DNA of 64,000 bases from a virus. The DNA is taken from IMG/VR virus record IMGVR_UViG_3300034200_001443, positions 1 to 64,000 of that record; one strand, given 5' to 3'. Every line of letters starts with the position of its first letter. The stretch's first letter is position 1. Below, one piece after another: positions 46,577 through 55,000 of this stretch. Below the pieces are notes generated by a model that was given only the letters and a program-made list of their open reading frames with translations, made no database searches and had not been told where the DNA came from. Both the position numbers and the translations under genes were made by a program.

Positions 46577-47716
46577 TTATACGGTATAAATTGGAATTGT
46601 TCGTTCGCCTAATTGCATAATAATGTTACTAGAAATTAGCGGAACAATCTCGTCGACAGCTGGATTTGCAAGACTTGGGCGAACAGCGTACATATCTAAA
46701 ATTCCTGGGTCACGAGGACCTAGTACATCTAATACATCTTTATAAGTTGTACTAATTCTTATTGTATTTTCTACTCTATCAACTGCAGCTGCGTTAGCAA
46801 TTGTTGTAGTTGTGAGGTTATTAATGTCAGAAAAATCAATTTGTATGGTCCAGTTATTGTCAGAATCTAAGAAGTCTCCATTAATTTCTGAGAAATAATA
46901 AAGATTAGCTGCGCCATCGGCTGTTACATAGAGATCAAATGCGCTAAGTGGATAGAGAGGAGATGCTCCAGTAATACGACGAGCACGAGGTTGATCAGGG
47001 CTAAAGACACGAGCGCGGGCGCGAGCTTTGTCTGGGTTAGCTGTTTTAAGAAAAAGATCAATTGCATATATACCAGTGCGAAGTTCATCAATAAAATCTT
47101 GGCTGTCAAGAAGGGTATATGAAACACCTTGACGAGAGATAGATGTAACTCGTTGTGGAAGAGCACAGGTGTCATCATTTTCATAAAGCTTTACAAGCTC
47201 TGTAGCAAGAACACGGGCAGCAGCACGACCTGCAGTAGGCGCTGGTGTTCCGTAGGTATAAGTAACTTCTACTTGAGATGGTGACCAACCTGCTCCGGGT
47301 ACTCCAAGAATTGTTGAGTGGTCAGATAAATAATATTTGTTTGGCTCGATAATGTTTCCATCAAGATCACGAAGGGTATGCACTTTAATTACCTTGCGAC
47401 CACGAAGACGTACACGAGAGTTTGCAGAGGTTCCATCACCTTGGAAGTCATCATCTGCGTAGCGATTAAATCCGCCAGATGCAATATTTACAATGTTGCC
47501 ATCTACTAAAACTGGAGTGTAGGTAAGGCTTGATCCGCCTGAGCGAAGATAAGGATCGTAAGAAGATACATATCTCTCTGTTACTGTTGTTACACCGCTA
47601 AATTTACGGCCTGACATTCCCCAAAGAAGATAAGAGGCTGTTTTACAAGCTTCGTAGGCGTAATCAGAGTTAGTGTATGTACCTAACTCTTCTGGTGTTA
47701 CCCAAAGATTACTCAC
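46577..47716 (-). CDS. Head-to-tail connector (adaptor) protein
   Basis: 379 residues; GTG start with GAGGTGAGA upstream. The N-terminal half (WVTPEELGTYTNSDYAYEACKTAS...LLWGMSGRKFSG, VEVTYTYGTPAPTAGRAAARVLATELVKLYENDDTCALPQRVTSISRQGVSYTL) matches the helical adaptor proteins (gp6/gp15-like) of actinophages that join the portal ring to the tail; about 220 residues is the usual length. The C-terminal 130 residues (from about 250) are beta-rich and extra. It lies between the tail tube gene and the terminator-like gene. Confidence 0.72.
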   Translation of the reverse strand: MSNLWVTPEELGTYTNSDYAYEACKTASYLLWGMSGRKFSGVTTVTERYVSSYDPYLRSGGSSLTYTPVLVDGNIVNIASGGFNRYADDDFQGDGTSANSRVRLRGRKVIKVHTLRDLDGNIIEPNKYYLSDHSTILGVPGAGWSPSQVEVTYTYGTPAPTAGRAAARVLATELVKLYENDDTCALPQRVTSISRQGVSYTLLDSQDFIDELRTGIYAIDLFLKTANPDKARARARVFSPDQPRARRITGASPLYPLSAFDLYVTADGAANLYYFSEINGDFLDSDNNWTIQIDFSDINNLTTTTIANAAAVDRVENTIRISTTYKDVLDVLGPRDPGILDMYAVRPSLANPAVDEIVPLISSNIIMQLGERTIPIYTV

Positions 47717-47740
47717 ACTCTCACCTCGTCTCTAAGTAAG

Positions 47741-47790
47741 AAGGCGGGCACAAACCGTAGTTTAAAAACCATCGGCTCGATGCCCGCCTT
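47741..47790 (-). terminator. Long-stem hairpin after the tail tube gene
   Basis: AAGGCGGGCA (47741-47750) pairs with TGCCCGCCTT (47781-47790); an inner CATCG/CGATG stem (47770-47782) shares a few bases with the outer arm. It lies in the 84-bp gap after the tail tube stop. On the minus strand it is followed by CTTACTT rather than a U-tract, so partial termination or an RNA-stabilising 3' end for the highly expressed tube mRNA are both possible. Confidence 0.6.
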
Positions 47791-47800
47791 TCCTAATGAA

Positions 47801-48847
47801 TTAAGCGGTTGGATCCTCGGTTGACGCAATAATGAAGTCAACTGGTAGATCCGCGTTGTATTCTTCGCTACCTGGAACGTTGAATGAAGATGTTGAGCCT
47901 TGTGAGTCAAAATCTGTCACTGCAAGGTATCCACGGTTACGAAGTACTGAACCAACTGGGCTAACTGCTGTAGATGCAACATCTGATGCAGTCTTTGCAT
48001 AGCGGAAGGTTGTTGTGGTTGGAACTGCTGTGATTGTGTAAGTACCGTTAAATGTTGAATCAACGCCGCTTACAGTCACGCTCTGACCAACTTCAAACCC
48101 ATGTGCAGCACCTGTTGTAAGCGTTGCAATGTTTGATGTTAAAGCTTTGTTTGAAACTGTCTTTGTTGAGTTATTAAACCAGCGGTAGAAGCCTTTTAGA
48201 CCTGTAGGTGAGTATGAAGTACGAGCATATGAGTATGAACGCTCAGTAGCTACTGGATACTCCCAACGGCCATCTAGACCTGAACCAAAGTTAACATTTC
48301 CAAGTCCATAACCTTCAAAGGTTGTGGCAAGCATTCCATTTTCAATTACGCGGTCTCCGCTTTGGCGAAGCTTTGCGTATGGGAATACCCAGTGGAAGTA
48401 TGGGTTAGTTGAAGCACGGCGGCCATCTGCGACAGCAAAAGACCAGCATTCAAGAGCAACACCGTTGCCTGAAGGGTCATCGCCAACGGAAGGTGCGGCC
48501 CAACCGACTGACTTATTCTGTGGTGATGCAAAAGAACCGAAGTTCTTACGAAGCAACAAACCGCCAGAGATTAGTTGTGAAAGTTCTGTATCTGGTTCGC
48601 AAATTGCGAGTTCCATTGTAATTCGCTTAAGTGTGTCAGGGGCTTTGTATGACACGCATACAGTGCCGTCTGCTGACTTCTCAACGATTTCGTCACCCTC
48701 TTCATATTCAGGGGTGAAAGATGTGCGGAGGAACGCCGAGGTTGTGTAGCTGTCTCCTGCTCCATTGAGCAAATTGCCAGCGGCGTCCAGTCTTGTGACT
48801 CGGATCGCCACACCTTGGACGCTAGCCGCATAGTCCTGAGTGGCCAT
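47801..48847 (-). CDS. Major tail (tube) protein with an inserted His-Gly module
   Basis: 348 residues; AAAGGAGAACACTGGA before ATG 48847. The N-terminal 225 residues (QGVAIRVTRLDAAGNLL, FTPEYEEGDEIVEKSADG, LELAICEPDTELSQLISGG) fit actinophage major tail proteins, which polymerise as hexameric rings. A single His-Gly module (LTTGAAHGFEVGQSVTVSGV...FNGTYTITAVPTTTTF) occupies about residues 235-285, and the last 55 residues (YLAVTDFDSQGSTSSFNVPG) return to the tube fold. The module would project from every tube subunit, as Ig-like insertions do in other phages. A hairpin at 47741-47790 follows the gene. Confidence 0.82.
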   Translation of the reverse strand: MATQDYAASVQGVAIRVTRLDAAGNLLNGAGDSYTTSAFLRTSFTPEYEEGDEIVEKSADGTVCVSYKAPDTLKRITMELAICEPDTELSQLISGGLLLRKNFGSFASPQNKSVGWAAPSVGDDPSGNGVALECWSFAVADGRRASTNPYFHWVFPYAKLRQSGDRVIENGMLATTFEGYGLGNVNFGSGLDGRWEYPVATERSYSYARTSYSPTGLKGFYRWFNNSTKTVSNKALTSNIATLTTGAAHGFEVGQSVTVSGVDSTFNGTYTITAVPTTTTFRYAKTASDVASTAVSPVGSVLRNRGYLAVTDFDSQGSTSSFNVPGSEEYNADLPVDFIIASTEDPTA

Positions 48848-48875
48848 TCCAGTGTTCTCCTTTGTTTATTTCTTA

Positions 48876-49754
48876 CTAGGTTGTGGGTAGTGCTAGACGA
48901 ATTGTGTAAAAGATACTTGGATCAAAGTATACCGCAGCTGAACGAACCGCTCTGACTGTTAAGTCATTTGTATTCGTACTTACAGTTGCACCTTGACCTA
49001 GGTTCTCATTTACAATTTCAACTTTACTTAGGTGTATATCAACAGGGCCAGTTGCAAACATCCACTTATTTGAAGCAGAAGCAGTGGTGTTGGCATCTTC
49101 TAAACGCCCAGCACCTGTGTAACCAGATCCAATGACAACATCTGTTCCTAAGCGAGTCATTGCTTTACCTGTTTTTCCTCCATCTGCTGGTAGGTAGATG
49201 ATGCGAGATCCTAGGATCGAAGCAACATCGCGGGTCATGTGAATGACTCCGTTTGTTCCTGCTGGCGATGAAGAAATTGCTTGTTCCAACAGCATAAGTG
49301 CTGTTGCTGGAGCTAGAGCACCGCTATTTACTACGGTTGCTACTCCTGTTTCCCTTAAAAAATCATTCCCATTTGTTTCAGCAATTGAAGCTTTGCCTTC
49401 CCAAAACTCAAGCTCTACTGCTTTTTGTGTTGCTGCTTCTAACTGCTTTCTAGCGATTGCAAAACGATCTTCACCATTAATACCAAAATATGAACGAGTA
49501 TCTGTTACTTGAATAAAGAAAGGTTCGTACTCTTTGAATTGTGGAAGAGTTGATGTTCCTACAACTGCACTAGCAGCTGCGTCATTTACTGTAAATATTT
49601 CTACTTCTGGTTGTGAATCAAACTCGTAGCTAAAGCCACGAACCCAACGCTCATCGTAATTTGCGGTGGTATGAGTCATAACCCGAGCGACACTTAGAAG
49701 TCCGCAAGGTGCCTGAACCAAATCTGGTGCTGGATAGATTCCTCTAAACGCCAT
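48876..49754 (-). CDS. Second capsid-type structural protein
   Basis: 292 residues; CAGGAGAAAAC upstream of ATG. It lies directly downstream of the major capsid gene. DRFAIARKQLEAATQKAVELEFWEG, then GVIHMTRDVASILGSRIIYLPADGGK, then GTDVVIGSGYTGAG, then VYFDPSIFYTIRLALP resemble the P- and A-domain strands and spine helix of HK97-fold capsid proteins as seen in actinophages. Possible roles: the pentamer protein of a two-protein capsid, or a head decoration or connector protein. I favour the HK97-like view, at moderate confidence. Confidence 0.6.
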   Translation of the reverse strand: MAFRGIYPAPDLVQAPCGLLSVARVMTHTTANYDERWVRGFSYEFDSQPEVEIFTVNDAAASAVVGTSTLPQFKEYEPFFIQVTDTRSYFGINGEDRFAIARKQLEAATQKAVELEFWEGKASIAETNGNDFLRETGVATVVNSGALAPATALMLLEQAISSSPAGTNGVIHMTRDVASILGSRIIYLPADGGKTGKAMTRLGTDVVIGSGYTGAGRLEDANTTASASNKWMFATGPVDIHLSKVEIVNENLGQGATVSTNTNDLTVRAVRSAAVYFDPSIFYTIRLALPTT

Positions 49755-49825
49755 TTCTAGTTTTCTCCTGTTTCTTTCTAAGTGTCTGCTCGGGTTTTGA
49801 CTTAATTACTTTAGGCTACCGAATT

Positions 49826-51910
49826 TTAGTATTCGATTGCCGCAGCGGTTGCGCCACCTGTTGTGTCACGGAGAGCTGCTGCTACACCGTTCACTGAGAT
49901 GGTTGATGTGACCTTGAGTGACTCAACGCCAACCTTTGCTACACCTTCGAAGGTTTCAACGAACATCTTGTAGTCGTTGGTTCCAACAAGGGTAGAATCA
50001 CGGATAACTCCGAGATCCAATGTACCGCCATCTAGGAACAAGAATGTTCCTTCTGCGAACATGTACCAGACGAATGTGTCTGCGAACTCGTTCATTGCAG
50101 CAGCACCTTGTGCATCGGTGAAATCATCGATGTGGTAGGTGATGTTGATGTTGCGAGATGCGATGTAACCATCGATCTCTGCGGCTGCATTAAGGGTGTT
50201 GTCACCAGGAGCTGCGATAGCAAGATCTGCAACCATTGCATCCTTGATCCAATATGGAGCAATGACGCGAAGTGGAGCATCTGCCTCTAGGCGATGGCGA
50301 CCACGGTAGTTAGCTGCTGCGCGACCTAGTTGTACTAGGAAGTCACGAGCTACACCGATTAGTGATGTTGATGTAACAGCTGTTGACAGTGCTGTCAAGC
50401 GAGTAAGGATTTGTCCTTCTGCTTCACGAGCGTGCTGAATAAGACCAAGCTCATTGTGGCGAGCGATCAATTCAGGATATGCACGAGTCATCAAGTTACC
50501 GAATTGTAGCTGTAGTGTTACAGCATCAGTAGCAACAGTGTTTTCACCAGCAGCAGTTACAGTCAAACTAAGCTTTGCAGCTGGGTTTGGTGTTTCTGCT
50601 GAGTCGTTTGCTGCGGTCCAGATTCCAACAGCGTTAGCGTATGAGCTAAGTACTGGTGGAGTTACGAAGCGGATACCGCCACGGTCAGCCTGGAATTTTG
50701 GAAGTGCATCACGAAGTGGACGAGCAGTGGTACCAAGACCAAAGATGTCGTACTTAACTTCGAATGGTGTTGAATGTCCACCAGATGCAACAAGTGCTTC
50801 AGGACCAGTTACGGCCTGAACCTTTGCCCAGTTTGACTCAGCATCTGTTGTCAGAGTGCGAGCTTCTGGGTATTGAGTAGCGATAGATGCAACGATGTGT
50901 TGCTCTCCATCTCCACCATTTACGCGACGTAGAGCGTGGATACGCTTTTCGAACGCTGAAGCAACATCGATCATGTTGTTCATTGGGCTGCCAGCTGTGT
51001 AGCCAGGAATGTCAGCACCCGCAGTGATTGCCACGGGAGCTACAGATGCCTGTGCAACAGGGCGACGGTCAGCCGGGACCTCGATATTGAGGTTATCTGC
51101 ATTATCAGCAGCGGCGGTCACAGGTGCCTCCATCTTTTCTTGAACCTCTGTAGGTTCTGTTTGTGTTTGGATTGATGCTTCTGCATCTTCTGTAACTTCT
51201 GCAACTGCAGCTTCTGAATCTGCAACAACTGCTGCATCTTCAACAACTACTTCTGCTTCTGTTACAACTGCTTCAACAGCTTCTGCTGCTTCAACAGGTG
51301 CTGCTTCTGCGGCTGGAGCATCTTCTGCACCATCTGCAACAACAGCGGTTGCCTCTACAGCGGCAGCTGCTTCGGTAACAACTTCGTTTGATTCTGTCGA
51401 AAGTTCGACGGTCTTATCTGCATCGATTGACGCTTCGGACATTTTTTCCTCTTCCTTTTTCTTTTCCTCATCCATCACTGGAGTTGGTGCTTCTTCTTCC
51501 ATTGGCATTTCTTCTGCCATAGGAGCTTCGGCTGCAGGAACTTCTTCAGAAGGCATGTCTTCTTCTTTTTTATCTTCAGCCATTGCAGCTTCAGATTCAG
51601 AAGTCATCTCTTCTTTCTTTTCCTCTGAGGAATCGGATTCCATATCCTTTTCTTTGTCTTCGCCGTACACACGAGAGGCTGCTTCTGCTGCCCGCTGTGC
51701 GAGCTCTTGAACCGCGGCCTCGCGTCGCTTGAATTCACCTTGAACGGTGCCAAGCATGTCGGCTAATGACGACATTGCGTCAACTGATTGCGGAGTAAGG
51801 TCATCTTTTTCTACAGACTCAAATTCTTTGATTATCTTGTTCTGTAACTCAGTAACTTGATCGTCAGTGAGTTCAGCTAGTGAATCAAATGATTCTTTAA
51901 TTTGGTCCAT
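49826..51910 (-). CDS. Major capsid protein with fused N-terminal scaffold
   Basis: 694 residues; AAAAGGAACAGTA before ATG. Residues 1-95 are helical (LTDDQVTELQNKIIKEFES, FKRREAAVQELAQRAAEAASRV); residues 95-290 are extremely acidic and low-complexity (runs of Glu, Ala and Lys), as in delta/scaffold domains that are removed on maturation. From about 297 an HK97-like capsid body of about 400 residues follows (ARPLRDALPKFQADRGGIRF, VTLQLQFGNLMTRAYPELIARH, MFVETFEGVAKVGVESLKV). The junction carries AITAGADIPGYTAG (Ile295), similar to motifs in the neighbouring protease. A structured leader (51911-52078) precedes the gene. The usual separate scaffold gene is not seen. Confidence 0.85.
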   Translation of the reverse strand: MDQIKESFDSLAELTDDQVTELQNKIIKEFESVEKDDLTPQSVDAMSSLADMLGTVQGEFKRREAAVQELAQRAAEAASRVYGEDKEKDMESDSSEEKKEEMTSESEAAMAEDKKEEDMPSEEVPAAEAPMAEEMPMEEEAPTPVMDEEKKKEEEKMSEASIDADKTVELSTESNEVVTEAAAAVEATAVVADGAEDAPAAEAAPVEAAEAVEAVVTEAEVVVEDAAVVADSEAAVAEVTEDAEASIQTQTEPTEVQEKMEAPVTAAADNADNLNIEVPADRRPVAQASVAPVAITAGADIPGYTAGSPMNNMIDVASAFEKRIHALRRVNGGDGEQHIVASIATQYPEARTLTTDAESNWAKVQAVTGPEALVASGGHSTPFEVKYDIFGLGTTARPLRDALPKFQADRGGIRFVTPPVLSSYANAVGIWTAANDSAETPNPAAKLSLTVTAAGENTVATDAVTLQLQFGNLMTRAYPELIARHNELGLIQHAREAEGQILTRLTALSTAVTSTSLIGVARDFLVQLGRAAANYRGRHRLEADAPLRVIAPYWIKDAMVADLAIAAPGDNTLNAAAEIDGYIASRNINITYHIDDFTDAQGAAAMNEFADTFVWYMFAEGTFLFLDGGTLDLGVIRDSTLVGTNDYKMFVETFEGVAKVGVESLKVTSTISVNGVAAALRDTTGGATAAAIEY

Positions 51911-52078
51911 TACTGTTCCTTTTCCGGGCCAGTTACGACAAGAAGGTGTTAAGGCTTCTCGTCTCGCTTATCAGTCGAGGCCGAGGGACTCACAGACGCA
52001 TTAGATGCGTGGAGGCACTCCACCTGATTTATATAGTACATTATTTTTTATATGGTTATTTGTACGATTATCTTCTAC
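51911..52078 (-). promoter_or_regulatory. Structured 5' leader and possible promoter of the capsid gene
   Basis: This 168-bp gap is the largest non-coding stretch in the window. On the minus strand an AT-rich part (52024-52078, with TACTATATAAA that could serve as a -10 box, no clear -35) is followed by a GC-richer part with short stems: GTGGAG-TGC-CTCCAC (52009-52023), ACGCAT-CTA-ATGCGT (51996-52010; it shares two bases with the first, so the two compete), and CTCG...CGAG. The ribosome site AAAGGAA lies at the 3' end. I infer a strong, possibly autoregulated, capsid transcript start. No tRNA or open frame was found here. Confidence 0.5.
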
Positions 52079-55000
52079 TTAGGTAAGTAAGCGAAGAAGC
52101 TTTGCCATCTGGGAAGATATTTCTGATTGATTATAGAGATCGCTACCTGAAATAAACTTCTTCAAACCCTCTGTTGCTTCGTCAGCATCTTCTTGACCAA
52201 TCTTGTCCTCTACACGAGTAATCATGTCTTTCATGAGGTCTCTAAGAGCTGGAGGAACGTCTGAGAAGCGAATCTTTTCTGCATCTTCACCGAAGGCAAA
52301 AGGTAGGTTAGCAATAACCTTTCCAAGCTCTCCAGCGCTAATTCGAACGTTCTCTAAAGCTTCAGCATTTAGTGCTCCAGAGTCCAATCGGTCAATAATT
52401 CCGAGTAAATCTCCTGCTGCTTTAGCTGCTCCAGCGTAATCGCCAGTGCTATCAAAGTTTTCAGCTTCTGCAATTTTATCTAGGACACGGTCTAAACCAG
52501 ATGTTCCAAGATCCTGCTTGATACGGGCTAATACCTGACGGAACTTGCCTGAGGCATCACGAGGTTGAGTTTCAGGGGTGTATTTAGCACGGCCATCTTC
52601 ATCACGAGAGATACCATCATTTTCTTGATCTTTACGAGCTTTTGCTTCAGTTTTTAATGCTTCAATTTCTTCATCTGTAAGGTCAGCAATCTCTTCTTCT
52701 ATAGGATCTTCAGCAAATTCTTGTGTTGAAAAAACTGCTTCTGAATTCATAGAAGCTGCTGCAAAAGTTGCTCGAGTTTTCATAGTCTCGACAATTTCAT
52801 CTAAATTAGAGGCTGCACCTTTCCAACTTTCTGGAATGATTTCTTCTCTATTAAGACCAATAGCACGTTTCATGATATGACGTTTTACCTTGCCACGGCT
52901 TCCTGGCCTTGAGCGACCATAAGCACGGATAGCATTTTTTAAATCCTGAGGATTGCGGATAGGAAAGGATCCATCTGGAAGTGCTTTTCCTTCTTCAGCA
53001 AGACGCATACGAGTCTTACGAGAGATAACTCCCATTTCATTTTCTGGGTCATCATCGAACATCTCGGTCATATAGTCATAATCGAGATCCGAGTCTACTT
53101 TTATTTTTGAAACTTTTGCAGCAATTAAAGCTTTTTGCTCTGATAATTGTGCATTTTGAAAAGCTTGAATACGAGAACGAGCATCATTTGCTGAAGCAAC
53201 TAAAGCTTCTTTTTGTGGACGCTCTAAAGCTTCAAGACGACCCTTCATTTCTAAAAGTGGATCGCTTTTTAGTTGTGCAAGAACACTTGCTCCAGCAGCA
53301 ACAAGAGCCATAACAGATCCTGATGCAACACGAGCACGAGCAATTGGGAATCCTGGAACATTTACCTGACATACAGCAACTAGTTCTAAAGAATTTTTAA
53401 TTGGGCGCCAGTCACCAGATGGTGCTGATGCACGAAGTGCACGAATTTGTTCTGGTGTAGATCCTGGACGAACTGATCCAGCTACCCAAATACCATAGGC
53501 ATCTTCTCCAGCATGTACATCTGCAATTGCAGACGCTGTGTCGTCGTAGTGACGAACTGCTTCAGAGGCTGATGCTTCTAGTGATGCGTGTCCCCCCGCA
53601 AGAGTTAATTGCCCTACTGGTACATCTGTACCATCATCTGTACGAACTACACCTGTGTGAAAATATGCATACTTGCTACGACTGCGTGGAGGCTTGGTTC
53701 CCATACTCATGCCGATATGATCAACATTCCAAGCTGCGATATGACCGAATACACGACCATCATCATCAACAGTGAGTGGTGTTGCAGTTGTTAATTTTGG
53801 ATCGTTAAACCACTCTTTTGGTGGATTAACTGGAATTGCACCTGCGATCATTCCGCAAGCAACAAGAGCCGAAGCATCGAGAGGGTTTACTCCTTCGACA
53901 TATACGCCGTCAGGGATATTCACTTCTTCCTCTTCTCCGCCGAGCTCATCGGCGAGTTGAATTGAGCATTCTTGGAAAGCTGGCTTCGGCACCAAAGTCA
54001 CAGCCATGACTCGTGCTTTCTTGATCTTTATTTTACCGCTTTCTACCTTGGTGTCAGAAGTTTCTTTAACCTCTTGAACCTCTTCGTCACCCTCAAATTG
54101 ATCGAGATCTGCCGAAACTCCACGAATAAAGCCACCACGAACTAGTCGTTCAGCTTCTTGTCCATATGCGCCTTTATCAAAGTAGCCTTTAGCATTTCCT
54201 ATTCCGCCATCTACTCTTTCCATTACAACAATTTTTCCAACTACAACCGACCCATTATGGCCTTCTCCTGTTTGAATTTGCCATAAAAGAGGCAGTGGAA
54301 GATCTCTTATAGAAAGAGCATCTTTAACAATAACTCTGCCATCTCCAGACTCGACTTCTTCTGGGATAACTAGAGGAATATAGAACTCTGACCCTTGGTC
54401 ATAATCCATGTCGCCACCAGCGGTCATAACTCTAGCTTTAGCATCTGCTGCTCTAGCACGCATAATAAAAGTGCTCAAAAGTTCATCATAATTATGCAAA
54501 GTATCGACACTAAATGATGTCATTTCACGATTCTTTTTATCGCCTGGCCAGTAACCATTTGCTTCTTTATGACGAAGAGCGCAGTAGCCCTTTGCACGAG
54601 GTCCCATGTATTTAGCTAATTGACGATAGCAACGGGTCCAGTCTCCTGGAGTTCTCCAACGAATTTTTGCTGCACCTTTACCGTATAACCAATAACGACG
54701 AAGCTTTTCTGCTTGACCGCGGTTACGATCTAGTCCTCCAGCAGCAGTCATTGACTCGCCTTTGTTGTCTACTTGCTCTAAAACGTCAACAAGAGTTTTG
54801 TCATCTAAGACAACCACTGGTGGAGGTGTTGCACTACGAAGATCATTTAATATCTGGGAATCAAGTATCCATTTACCATCTTTACGAGTGTAGGTAGCTG
54901 GTTCAATTGTTTTATTAGATGCAGGTACAAGAGCAACTAAATCCATAACAGCTTGCGGGTCATCTGGTGAAACTATTGCCATATGAAGAATAGGCACATC

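Noticed and set aside
51911-52078. tRNA or tmRNA in the capsid leader
   Set aside because: The stems do not form a cloverleaf, and no T-arm GTTCGA-type sequence or CCA end is present.
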